From the IMG/VR virus record IMGVR_UViG_3300025840_000324, positions 1 to 20,987 of that record: a stretch of DNA of 20,987 bases; one strand, 5' to 3'. The notes under the pieces are model-generated. The model searched no databases and had not been told where the DNA came from. It saw only the letters and a program-made list of their open reading frames with translations. Source of the DNA: a virus. Below, piece after piece: positions 5,804-12,261 of this stretch. Both the position numbers and the translations under genes were made by a program. Every line of letters begins with the position of its first letter. Positions within the stretch are counted from its first letter, which is position 1.

Positions 5804-6450
5804 AAAAAATTATAACGCCATTATTCGTAATTTCTCTTATTAGTTGTAGTGGATCAACTTCAACAGGTGATCCAGAGATTGGAGGAATCTATGACGAAGA
5901 AGATTACAAACTTGTTTACCAATATAATGCATTTAAACTAGATGGCCCAATTATACGTTGGCCCACAAGATGGATTTCTTTATATAATATTCCTTTGGAT
6001 CATAAGGCACTAGATATATGGAAAGAACTTGGGTTTGTTTTTATACAGGGAGGTTCTGAAATTGTTTATGATGGAGAATCTCAAGAAGATGCTCCCTATT
6101 GTGGTCGAGCAAATTGGAGATGGAAAAGTGATACTAAAGGAAACTATTGGTTTAAATCCTGTAACATTGTACTCAATGCAAGAAAGCATACTGGATATCA
6201 ATGTGGTAGTGTAGAAAATACTTTGAGACATGAAATTGGTCACTGCTTAGGAATATTAGGCCATACGAGTGATGGTACTTTAATGGATCCAACATCAAAT
6301 AATTCTGATGAACTTCCGAATTACATTAAAAGAATGTTGGAAGTACTCTACAACACAAGAACAGATGTAAGAATAGAGGAAGATGGCAGTAAATCGTATA
6401 AGATAAACAAGAATGAAGAATATTCAGGAAATAACTATATAAATGATTGA
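5800..6450 (+). CDS. Lipoprotein zinc metalloprotease, metzincin-like
   Basis: The 216-residue protein starts with a lipoprotein signal, MKKIITPLFVISLISC, with the lipobox LISC and Cys16 as the lipidation site. Residues 144-155 are HEIGHCLGILGH, a perfect HExxHxxGxxH zinc site of the metzincin/matrixin type (His144, Glu145, His148, His154 or His155 region), and 161-164 (LMDP) fits the Met-turn. Four Cys residues before the site (C101, C121, C135, C149) might form disulfides. The protein should therefore be an envelope-anchored protease facing the periplasm or outside. The target is unknown. The ATG overlaps the sulfotransferase stop and the end overlaps the next gene by eight bases, so it sits in a tight operon. 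Confidence 0.85.
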   Translation: MKKIITPLFVISLISCSGSTSTGDPEIGGIYDEEDYKLVYQYNAFKLDGPIIRWPTRWISLYNIPLDHKALDIWKELGFVFIQGGSEIVYDGESQEDAPYCGRANWRWKSDTKGNYWFKSCNIVLNARKHTGYQCGSVENTLRHEIGHCLGILGHTSDGTLMDPTSNNSDELPNYIKRMLEVLYNTRTDVRIEEDGSKSYKINKNEEYSGNNYIND

Positions 6451-6646
6451 GAAGTTAGGAAAGAGTGGATATATTTCGCTCAGAGAAAAACAAATTATTC
6501 TAAAAGAAACTAGAACAAATAAAAAAGTTGCTGTAAAATTAATTCAATTTGATGAGCAGTACGGATGGTTTGCTCTTAATGCTGAAGGTAAGAAGCGGTG
6601 GTATAATCAAAGATATTGGGAATTTGTTAAGGAGGTTGGAGTATAA
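6443..6646 (+). CDS. Small unrecognised protein between protease and thyX
   Basis: A 67-residue ORF, basic overall, with short strand-like stretches (YISLREKQIILKE, KVAVKLIQF, YGWFALNAEG) and a C-terminal RWYNQRYWEFVKEVG. It overlaps the stop region of the protease gene and ends with TAATG shared with thyX, so it is coupled on both sides. I recognise no family and see no signal peptide or membrane segment. The chance that it is real is raised by the tight overlaps and the SD for thyX lying inside it. Confidence 0.65.
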   Translation: MIEKLGKSGYISLREKQIILKETRTNKKVAVKLIQFDEQYGWFALNAEGKKRWYNQRYWEFVKEVGV

Positions 6647-7317
6647 TGTTTTGTGAATTTGTTGATAGTATGGGTACAGATAAAACAGTAGTAGATGCTG
6701 CTCGTGTATCTTTTTCTAAGAGAACGCAGTGGCATAGAAATTTACCTGGACCAGGTATTTTTGAACTTTCTGATAAAGATAAAAGACTGATAAATTATTT
6801 GGCGAAGCATGAACATTGGTCACCGTTCGGCCATTGTTCACTTTCTTTTCATATTGGCGCACCAGTATTTGTTGCTCGTCAATTAGTCAAACACACAGTT
6901 GGACTTTGTTGGAATGAGGTCAGTCGTCGATATGTGGACGAGAAACCATCTTTCTATTATCCAGATGTGTGGCGTGGTCGTCCTGTGGATAAAAAACAAG
7001 GCAGTAGTGATGTAGAAGTTGAGTGGTTGGATCGTGAAACAAGAACAGGAAGGCCAGTTCAAGACTTGTGCTCTGATGCAATAGAGCTTTATGAGAGAAT
7101 GATTGAGTCTGGAGTTGCTCCAGAACAGGCTAGAATGATTTTGCCACAGAATATGATGACCGAGTGGTACTGGTCCGGAAGTTTATATGCGTTTGCTCGT
7201 GTTTGTAATCTTCGATGTAAAGATGATGCACAAGAGGAAACACAAGAAATTGCTTGGATGATTGACGAAATTGCCAGAGAGAAATTTCCAGCTAGTTGGG
7301 CAGCATTAAGAACGTAA
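6646..7317 (+). CDS. thyX: Flavin-dependent thymidylate synthase ThyX
   Basis: ThyX makes dTMP from dUMP using FAD, NADPH and methylene-tetrahydrofolate. The 223-residue protein has the family layout: HEHWSPFGHCSLSFHI (residues 55-70), then the signature block RQLVKHTVGLCWNEVSRRY (79-96 or so), then SFYYPDVW and a C-terminal PQNMMTEWYWSGSLYAFARV block that holds the arginine/glutamine-rich dUMP site. The ThyX motif RHRxxSxNExSxRY is altered to KHT-VGLCW-NEVSRRY, as also happens in some marine phage enzymes. The ATG overlaps the previous TAA, and AAGGAGG (6629-6635) serves as ribosome-binding site. It would complement the deaminase at 4474 in thymidylate supply. Confidence 0.92.
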   Translation: MFCEFVDSMGTDKTVVDAARVSFSKRTQWHRNLPGPGIFELSDKDKRLINYLAKHEHWSPFGHCSLSFHIGAPVFVARQLVKHTVGLCWNEVSRRYVDEKPSFYYPDVWRGRPVDKKQGSSDVEVEWLDRETRTGRPVQDLCSDAIELYERMIESGVAPEQARMILPQNMMTEWYWSGSLYAFARVCNLRCKDDAQEETQEIAWMIDEIAREKFPASWAALRT

Positions 7318-7319
7318 AA

Positions 7320-8213
7320 ATGATAAATAAAGATACTAGTAAAGTTATTTGCTTAGGAAACGGGGAATCTCGGATAGGTTTAGACCTCCCGGATCTTCAG
7401 CAAAAAGTAGTAGTTTATGGTTGTAATGCTCTTTATAGAGATTTTACACCAGACTATTTGGTTTGTTGTGATATTGAAATGTCACATGAAATCTATAGGT
7501 CAGGCTACTGTCAAGATAATGTAGTATATTTTAGAGATTGGAGTAGATTGCCAGAAGAGGCATACGAACAACTAGTAACTCCATCTCATATATCCCAACA
7601 GGACATTGTTGATTTAGAGTCCTTTATTCATGAAAGTCCTCGGGTTGAAGGTTGGAATGAATTTGTAATGAGCGGTCAAGATTTGGATCGCTTGAGACAA
7701 ATCCGAGAAGATTATTTAACCAGAGTCCGTGAAAACGGAGTGGACGTACATCCATCAAACATCGATATTGTTTTAGGAGATAAACGTGCAGGCCTATGGA
7801 TTACATGGGTAGCACCAGAAGATAAAGTAAGAAAGACAGAATCATTACCCGGCAATTCGGACTATAGTTTTTGTTCAGGCGCTTTATGCAATCTCTTTGC
7901 ATCTCTTGAAGAAACCACAAAAGAGTTATATCTTGTAGGTATGGATTTATATTCCGAAACGGAGAACGTAAACAATGTGTATAAGGGAACAGACTGCTAC
8001 ATTAAAGAAGATGGTGGAATGATACCTCCAGAAAACTGGATTAAACAACACCAACTTGTATTTGAAAAGTTTCCACACATACAGTATTACAAAGTTAATC
8101 CAAAATCAATAAAAGACTTTGATAGGATTAATCGAGTAATCGAGGAATGGGAAGGCATTCCAAACCTCAACTACATTACACACGAAGAAATGTACGAGAG
8201 GATCAACACATAA
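7320..8213 (+). CDS. DUF115/MptE-like protein, possible glycan-related transferase
   Basis: About 297 residues from ATG 7320, which lies just after the thyX stop; a TTG at 7296 would overlap thyX. The N-terminal KVICLGNGESRIGLDL followed by VVVYGCNALYRDF and PDYLVCCDIEM is a Rossmann-like start (GNGxS loop, then NA, then D), similar to the DUF115/6-hydroxymethylpterin-pyrophosphokinase MptE-like and sialyltransferase-like families often found in marine phages near surface-sugar genes. Later segments SGALCNLFAS and LYLVGMDLYS fit the second half of that fold. The biochemical role is not known from sequence; modification of surface polysaccharide is a plausible guess. No ribosome-binding site of note is visible. 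Confidence 0.65.
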   Translation: MINKDTSKVICLGNGESRIGLDLPDLQQKVVVYGCNALYRDFTPDYLVCCDIEMSHEIYRSGYCQDNVVYFRDWSRLPEEAYEQLVTPSHISQQDIVDLESFIHESPRVEGWNEFVMSGQDLDRLRQIREDYLTRVRENGVDVHPSNIDIVLGDKRAGLWITWVAPEDKVRKTESLPGNSDYSFCSGALCNLFASLEETTKELYLVGMDLYSETENVNNVYKGTDCYIKEDGGMIPPENWIKQHQLVFEKFPHIQYYKVNPKSIKDFDRINRVIEEWEGIPNLNYITHEEMYERINT

Positions 8214-8228
8214 CCAAAGGAGGTTAAC

Positions 8229-8462
8229 ATGGCTGATGTAATAGCTAATGTAAAGGGCTGGATCAATAAGATTTCTGAAGTTGCAGTAAGTCTTATCGCT
8301 CTAGCAGTAGTACTTCAGGTACTTTTCGGATCAGATATGATCTTTCTACCCGTAGATGTCATCGGGAATATCACTGGCCTAGTGGCATCGCTAGGCAGCC
8401 AGGGACTAGTTGGTTTAGTCGCTCTTGGCGTCATTTATTGGATCTTTACAAAACGAGACTAA
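8229..8462 (+). CDS. Small two-helix membrane protein
   Basis: The 77-residue protein has a short polar N-terminus (MADVIANVKGWINKISE), a hydrophobic segment at about 18-36, a linker with PVDVIGNITG, and a second hydrophobic segment at about 53-73 before a basic tail TKRD. It follows an unusually strong ribosome-binding site, AAAGGAGGT at 8216-8224, five bases before the ATG, which suggests high output. It is followed by a GC-rich hairpin. Proteins like this are common in T4-like marine phages without assigned function; a holin-type role or a minor virion role are both possible. Confidence 0.8.
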   Translation: MADVIANVKGWINKISEVAVSLIALAVVLQVLFGSDMIFLPVDVIGNITGLVASLGSQGLVGLVALGVIYWIFTKRD

Positions 8463-8481
8463 TAAGTATGACTAAGGTATT

Positions 8482-8503
8482 GGGGGGAGTGGCCACTTCC
8501 CCC
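8482..8503 (+). terminator. GC-rich hairpin after the membrane protein gene
   Basis: GGGGGGAGTGG at 8482-8492 can pair with CCACTTCCCCC at 8493-8503, giving a stem of about nine pairs with one G-U and a GGCC loop. It is followed by TTTACC rather than a full T tract. It probably ends or attenuates the transcript of the 8229 gene, or protects its 3' end. Confidence 0.6.
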
Positions 8504-8519
8504 TTTACCATCCTTTATT

Positions 8520-8711
8520 GTGACTGCTAATCAAGAAATATTATTAGAATGTATAGCAGAAGCTAAGAAAAGAATTGAATATTATGAGATGTTGCATTGT
8601 GGATTATGGCAAGTTATCTTTCAACCTGATGCAACAGATGAAATAGAAAAAGAAAAAATTTATATTGAAGAACTTGAACAGATGTTGCACGAATTGAGAT
8701 TGTCAGAATGA
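8520..8711 (+). CDS. Small helical protein of unknown function
   Basis: A 63-residue, mostly helical, acidic protein (EILLECIAEAKKRIEYYEM near the start, EKEKIYIEELEQMLHELRL at the end). The GTG start at 8520 has no clear ribosome-binding site and lies just after the hairpin at 8482-8503. The stop overlaps the next ATG (ATGA), typical of a coupled pair. No family is recognised. Confidence 0.55.
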   Translation: MTANQEILLECIAEAKKRIEYYEMLHCGLWQVIFQPDATDEIEKEKIYIEELEQMLHELRLSE

Positions 8712-8950
8712 AAAATATTATTTCTATCACTGATATCATTGAGAATAAAGTTCGCAAAGAAAAGCAACTTGAAGAATATCATGCACAACTTGACGAACTG
8801 AAACGAAAAAAGTTTTGGTTGGAAAAAGAAATTCAAATGGCAGAGTTTATCATTTCTGCCGTCCGTAACGAAATTACTCCTCAAGCCTTTGTATCTGCTC
8901 TTATTGAAGCAGAGATTGGAAAAACAGATGATGAGGATGAAAACTCTTGA
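8708..8950 (+). CDS. Small coiled-coil protein upstream of gp32
   Basis: The 80-residue protein begins KNIISITDIIENKVRKEKQLE and continues as a coiled coil (LDELKRKKFWLEKEIQMAEF) with an acidic tail (DDEDENS). Similar short proteins with an ITDIIE-type start are, to my memory, common in marine T4-like phages, but no function is known to me. It overlaps the preceding gene by four bases. Its stop codon sits within the -35 element of the gp32 promoter. Confidence 0.7.
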   Translation: MKNIISITDIIENKVRKEKQLEEYHAQLDELKRKKFWLEKEIQMAEFIISAVRNEITPQAFVSALIEAEIGKTDDEDENS

Positions 8951-8981
8951 CAGAAACAAAAATACATGATATACTAAATAG
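8947..8981 (+). promoter_or_regulatory. Strong sigma70-like promoter with overlapping late-like box for gp32
   Basis: A consensus TTGACA at 8947-8952, a 17-base spacer and TATACT at 8970-8975 form a near-ideal host-type promoter. The -10 overlaps CTAAATA at 8974-8980, which resembles a degenerate T4 late box. The expected sigma70 start is near 8982. The layout fits continuous early and late expression of a protein needed in large amounts. Confidence 0.8.
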
Positions 8982-8983
8982 TA

Positions 8984-9010
8984 TTGATAGGCGCCGATAC
9001 AGTCTATCAA
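8984..9010 (+). promoter_or_regulatory. 5'-end leader hairpin of the gp32 message
   Basis: TTGATAG at 8984-8990 and CTATCAA at 9004-9010 form a perfect 7-bp stem with a 13-base loop. It starts within two or three bases of the predicted transcript start and lies 40 bases before the ATG. T4 gene 32 is translationally autoregulated by gp32 binding to a leader structure, so this hairpin could serve that or stabilise the message. I found no clear pseudoknot partner. Confidence 0.55.
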
Positions 9011-9049
9011 CTATACATTTAACATACGATAATACGGAGAATATAAGAT

Positions 9050-9937
9050 ATGTCTTTTGCAGACCTAAAGAGCAAGTCAGGCTCATTTGAAAAACTACAA
9101 ACCGAACTGAATAAGTTACAATCCACCACAGGCAGTTCATCATTTGAAGATACTCGTCTTTGGAAACCAGACCTTGACAAAACCGGTAACGGTTATGCAG
9201 TCATTCGATTTCTACCACAACCAGAAGGAGAGGATCTTCCTTGGGCTCGTGTTTGGAGTCATGCGTTTAATGGTCCCGGTGGTTGGTACATTGAGAACTC
9301 ACTAACCACACTAGGCAAGAACGATCCGGTATCTGAGTACAATACTGAACTCTGGAACAGCGGAACGGAATCCGATAAGGAAATTGCCCGAAAGCAAAAG
9401 CGAGTTCTAAAGTATTACTCCAACATTCTTGTTGTGAGTGATCCAAAGCACCCAGAGAATGATGGCACAGTCCGGTTGTTCCGTTTTGGTAAGAAAATCT
9501 TTGATAAGATTACCGAAGCCATGAATCCAGCATTTGATGACGAACAGCCTTTGAATCCATTTGATCTTTGGCAGGGTGCAAACTTCAAACTCAAAATTCG
9601 TAAGGTGGACGGATATTGGAACTATGATAAGTCTGAGTTTGATTCTCCTTCAGCGGTTTTTGATGGTGACGATGCTCGCCTTGAAAAACTTTATAATGAG
9701 AAGTTACATAGCCTACAAGAGTTTTTGGCACCAAGTAACTTCAAGACGTATGATGAACTGAAGGAAAAACTGAACAAGGTTCTTACAGGAACTTCTGTAT
9801 CAGGAACTGTTGAGTCTTATGCATCTAAGTCACGACCACCAGTTGAGGAAACATTTTCTGTAGAGAATGTTGCTGAAAGTGTGTCAAATGACGATGATGA
9901 TACTTTGGACTATTTTGCTAAACTAGCAGAAGCATAA
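9050..9937 (+). CDS. 32: Single-stranded DNA-binding protein gp32
   Basis: gp32 coats single strands during replication, recombination and repair. The 295-residue protein starts MSFADLKSKSGSFEKLQTEL, the basic N-domain for cooperative binding, then the OB-type core (YAVIRFLPQPEGEDLPWARVW, FNGPGGWYIENSLTTLG), and ends with the acidic DDDDTLDYFAKLAEA tail that in T4 recruits partner proteins such as gp59. There is not one cysteine, so the T4 zinc ribbon (three Cys, one His) is absent, as I believe is usual in marine relatives. It has its own promoter, leader hairpin, CGGAG ribosome-binding site and an intrinsic terminator at 9951-9977, making it a self-contained unit; the loader gp59 is encoded at 3649. 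Confidence 0.95.
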   Translation: MSFADLKSKSGSFEKLQTELNKLQSTTGSSSFEDTRLWKPDLDKTGNGYAVIRFLPQPEGEDLPWARVWSHAFNGPGGWYIENSLTTLGKNDPVSEYNTELWNSGTESDKEIARKQKRVLKYYSNILVVSDPKHPENDGTVRLFRFGKKIFDKITEAMNPAFDDEQPLNPFDLWQGANFKLKIRKVDGYWNYDKSEFDSPSAVFDGDDARLEKLYNEKLHSLQEFLAPSNFKTYDELKEKLNKVLTGTSVSGTVESYASKSRPPVEETFSVENVAESVSNDDDDTLDYFAKLAEA

Positions 9938-9950
9938 TAGTCATTTAGAC

Positions 9951-9977
9951 AAAACCCCGCTTCGGCGGGGTTTTTTT
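9951..9977 (+). terminator. Intrinsic terminator after gp32
   Basis: CCCCGC-TTCG-GCGGGG flanked by AAAA upstream and seven T downstream is a textbook rho-independent terminator with a UUCG tetraloop. It lies between two convergent genes and, read on the minus strand, also ends gp4 with a shorter T tract. Confidence 0.95.
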
Positions 9978-10437
9978 ATTTCATACCTAGAGTTTTTTCC
10001 GTCCAGACACTAAACTCCCATCCTTGTTTTTCACAAAAGTTCTTTGCCGCTTCCCATTTAGCAGTATTTCTTCCATATTCACGAACTTCATATAGATAAC
10101 CTTTAGTTACTTTTTTACCTTTTGTTGGAGGTTTAGTTTGTTTCTCTGGTTTGACTTCAATTAGCCATATTCTATGTTCTGGGCCGTGTTTTACTTTTAC
10201 CCAAAAGTCTGGATAATAACGATGAACTTTTCCGTCTAAAGGAGAGACATAAGGAATTGCTATTTCTTCACTAGCCCATTCCAACACGTTTACGTTATTA
10301 TCAAAGTAACGCATACAGTGCCTTTCCCACATGGAACGATAGATGATATTCCGTGGATTCCCTTTATACTTGTCAGGTTCGTTAGGAACAAACCTTCCTT
10401 TGTATGGCTTTCGTTTAGTATAATTCTTTTTTTCCAT
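9976..10437 (-). CDS. 4: Head completion protein gp4, PD-(D/E)XK nuclease fold
   Basis: This is the only convincing minus-strand gene. T4 gp4 (once called gp50/4) is a head-completion protein with a nuclease-like fold that acts after DNA packaging. The pattern RSMWERHCMRYFD, WASEEIAIPYVSPLDGK, HRYYPDFWV and WLIEVKP matches the family, with Glu38, Asp77, Glu94 and Lys96 fitting the PD-(D/E)XK-type site. I take ATG at 10437 as start (153 residues, MEKKNYTKRK); a TTG at 10482 would add 15 residues that overlap the plus-strand gp48 start and the promoter region. Its stop touches the shared terminator. Confidence 0.88.
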   Translation of the reverse strand: MEKKNYTKRKPYKGRFVPNEPDKYKGNPRNIIYRSMWERHCMRYFDNNVNVLEWASEEIAIPYVSPLDGKVHRYYPDFWVKVKHGPEHRIWLIEVKPEKQTKPPTKGKKVTKGYLYEVREYGRNTAKWEAAKNFCEKQGWEFSVWTEKTLGMK

Positions 10438-10444
10438 ATAAATA
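10437..10444 (+). promoter_or_regulatory. Perfect T4-like late promoter for gp48 and the tail block
   Basis: TATAAATA at 10437-10444 is an exact match to the T4 late consensus. A start near 10450 leaves a short leader with AGAGGA at 10457-10462 and the gp48 ATG at 10469. The box overlaps the first base of the gp4 start codon on the opposite strand. Confidence 0.8.
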
Positions 10445-10450
10445 GTTATA

Positions 10451-10459
10451 CTATTTAGA
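10451..10459 (-). promoter_or_regulatory. Possible minus-strand late box for gp4
   Basis: On the minus strand the bases read TCTAAATA (plus-strand TATTTAGA at 10452-10459), a one- or two-mismatch version of TATAAATA. The predicted start is near 10446, about nine bases before the gp4 ATG, with no ribosome-binding site between. It overlaps the ribosome-binding site of gp48 on the other strand. Confidence 0.35.
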
Positions 10460-10468
10460 GGACCATGT

Positions 10469-11728
10469 ATGGGATTTATCAATAAAAATCTACTTAGCTC
10501 AGTTGCTAATGGTGTTGTTAATAATGCAGTTAACGGAGCAGTAAATGGATATAGCGGAGGTATTGTATCCTATCAAAATGGTAAGTTTTATCCCACACCT
10601 GGTCATCCAGTAGCAACAGTTGCAAATGCTGCCATTGACATTGCAAATGGAGGTGATCCAGCCGCAGCAGTTAAAGCAGCAGCAATTACTTCTACAAGAT
10701 CATATCTTCAAACTCAAGGAATTCCTCCTGATCTTATTGATGCGGGACTAGAATCAGTACAAACGGGCAATTTATCTTCTGTAGAAGCTGCAGCTATGGA
10801 AGATGTCATAGGTCCGGGAGGTTTGTCTTCCATAGGGCTAGATGCATTTGGAGGACCTGGTAGTCAAGTAAGTTCAATTCCATATGATGCAAACGAATTC
10901 ATGGGACTTGGAGGAGGAGTTGTTCAGTATCCAGGAGATTTAGAAACATCTCATCCAACTTGGATGGAAATTTGGTCCTACAAGAGAACGGGTATAGCTG
11001 TGGGAAATAATCATTCAGAAAATTCATTTACTCTTTCTCCTGTACAGGGTATAAGTAATATTTGTTTACCCATTCCTACAGGAGTAGGTACGGCTTATGG
11101 ACATTCTTGGGACGAAGGTGATGTTAGTATGATGAATGAACTTGTGGCAGGAACGGCTGGACAAATAATGCAAGATGCAGCTGATGGCATTTCTACTTCA
11201 GGTGTGGTGGAATCTATTAAACAAAGAGTTTCTGAAGGTTTAGGAGATAGTACTTTACCAGCTACAGCCTTAATTGCTGCAGGTGACGTTTTGGGTTCAG
11301 CAGCTGTCCAAGGAGCTACAGGTAGAGCCGCGTTCAACAATGTCTTGGTAAATTATTCAGGTCCTCAGTTTCGTACCTTTGAATATTCTTTTTCTTTTAA
11401 ACCAACGCATCAGGGAGAACAACGAGCTGTTCAGAATATAATAAAGTTCTTAAAGATAGGTCAGGCTCCAGATTTACGGAATCCTGGTCAATTAGGTAGA
11501 TTGTATGAAATACCGTTATTCTTTAAAATTAAATATATGTCTCCTTCTGGCGAATTAGCACAAATGAATAAAATTGGATTTTGTGCATTAACAGGGTTAA
11601 GTGTCAAATATGGTGGAGATAGATTTCAAACTTTTGCCACAGATAATTCTCCTGTACAGACAGATATTAGTATGTCTTTTAAAGAAGTTCAGTTACTTGA
11701 CAGAAAGGCAATAATGCAGGGATATTAA
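10469..11728 (+). CDS. 48: Baseplate tail-tube cap protein gp48-like
   Basis: gp48 sits on the baseplate hub and starts tail-tube assembly with gp54. The 419-residue protein has an Ala/Gly/Asn-rich N-terminal half (ANGVVNNAVNGAVNGYSGG and similar) and a C-terminal half that carries the conserved block FRTFEYSFSFKPTHQGEQ, EIPLFFKIKYMSPSGELA, NKIGFCALTGLSVKYGGD and DISMSFKEVQLLDR, typical of gp48 in marine T4-like phages. T4 gp48 is 364 residues, so this version is longer at the N-terminus. It opens the plus-strand structural run from the late promoter at 10437. Confidence 0.85.
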   Translation: MGFINKNLLSSVANGVVNNAVNGAVNGYSGGIVSYQNGKFYPTPGHPVATVANAAIDIANGGDPAAAVKAAAITSTRSYLQTQGIPPDLIDAGLESVQTGNLSSVEAAAMEDVIGPGGLSSIGLDAFGGPGSQVSSIPYDANEFMGLGGGVVQYPGDLETSHPTWMEIWSYKRTGIAVGNNHSENSFTLSPVQGISNICLPIPTGVGTAYGHSWDEGDVSMMNELVAGTAGQIMQDAADGISTSGVVESIKQRVSEGLGDSTLPATALIAAGDVLGSAAVQGATGRAAFNNVLVNYSGPQFRTFEYSFSFKPTHQGEQRAVQNIIKFLKIGQAPDLRNPGQLGRLYEIPLFFKIKYMSPSGELAQMNKIGFCALTGLSVKYGGDRFQTFATDNSPVQTDISMSFKEVQLLDRKAIMQGY

Positions 11729-11730
11729 TT

Positions 11731-12261
11731 ATGTCTTATTATTTTAACAGTTTATATCCAACAATAAACTATGATCCAACAGGAAATGGAGTTACTAAGG
11801 AAATACAAGATATACTCATTAGGGTTATTGCAAGATCGGGTGTTATTGAAAGAAAAACAGGTGTTACAAAATACACCGTTAAAGATGGAGATAGTCCAGA
11901 ACTATTGGCCAACAGACTATATGGTTCTCCAAAATATTATTGGGTAATATTACTCGTAAATAAAATTTATGATAGATACTACGAGTGGCCAATGTCAACT
12001 AATGTATTAAACAAATACATTTTAGACAAATATTCGGACCCAAATGCAATACATCACCATGAAATAGCTCAGTCTTCTGGTGATAGTAATGTTATGATAA
12101 CCGTTGAATTAGCTGATGAACCTACAGCAACTCCGATCACAAATTTTGAGTATGAAGAAAAATTGAATGAAAAACGTAAAAGAATCAGCCTATTAAATCC
12201 AGCATATCTTTCTCAATTTGAAACTGAATATCTTTCTCTTATTAAAGAATTTGTTTTATGA
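11731..12261 (+). CDS. 53: Baseplate wedge protein gp53-like
   Basis: gp53 joins neighbouring baseplate wedges through a LysM-like domain. The 176-residue protein begins SYYFNSLYPTINYDPTG and holds the wedge/LysM-like block YTVKDGDSPELLANRLYGSP, followed by KYYWVILLVN; this is the most recognisable part of gp53 proteins. The C-terminus (NEKRKRISLLNPAYLSQFE) is also typical. It begins two bases after the gp48 stop, and its own stop overlaps the ATG of the next gene. Confidence 0.88.
   Translation: MSYYFNSLYPTINYDPTGNGVTKEIQDILIRVIARSGVIERKTGVTKYTVKDGDSPELLANRLYGSPKYYWVILLVNKIYDRYYEWPMSTNVLNKYILDKYSDPNAIHHHEIAQSSGDSNVMITVELADEPTATPITNFEYEEKLNEKRKRISLLNPAYLSQFETEYLSLIKEFVL

Noticed and set aside
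7321-7329. GATAAATA resembling a late promoter at the start of the DUF115-like gene
   Set aside because: It covers the ATG itself (ATGATAAATAAA), so transcription would begin inside the gene; the bases are explained by the coding sequence.
8660-9143. Minus-strand reading frames across the gp32 upstream region
   Set aside because: They overlap coupled plus-strand genes and the gp32 promoter, lack ribosome-binding sites and have low-complexity Phe/Ile/Ser-rich translations.
11689-11730. TTGACA near the end of gp48 followed by TATTAA
   Set aside because: The spacer is about 20 bases and the -10 is poor; the TTGACA falls in codons for conserved residues.
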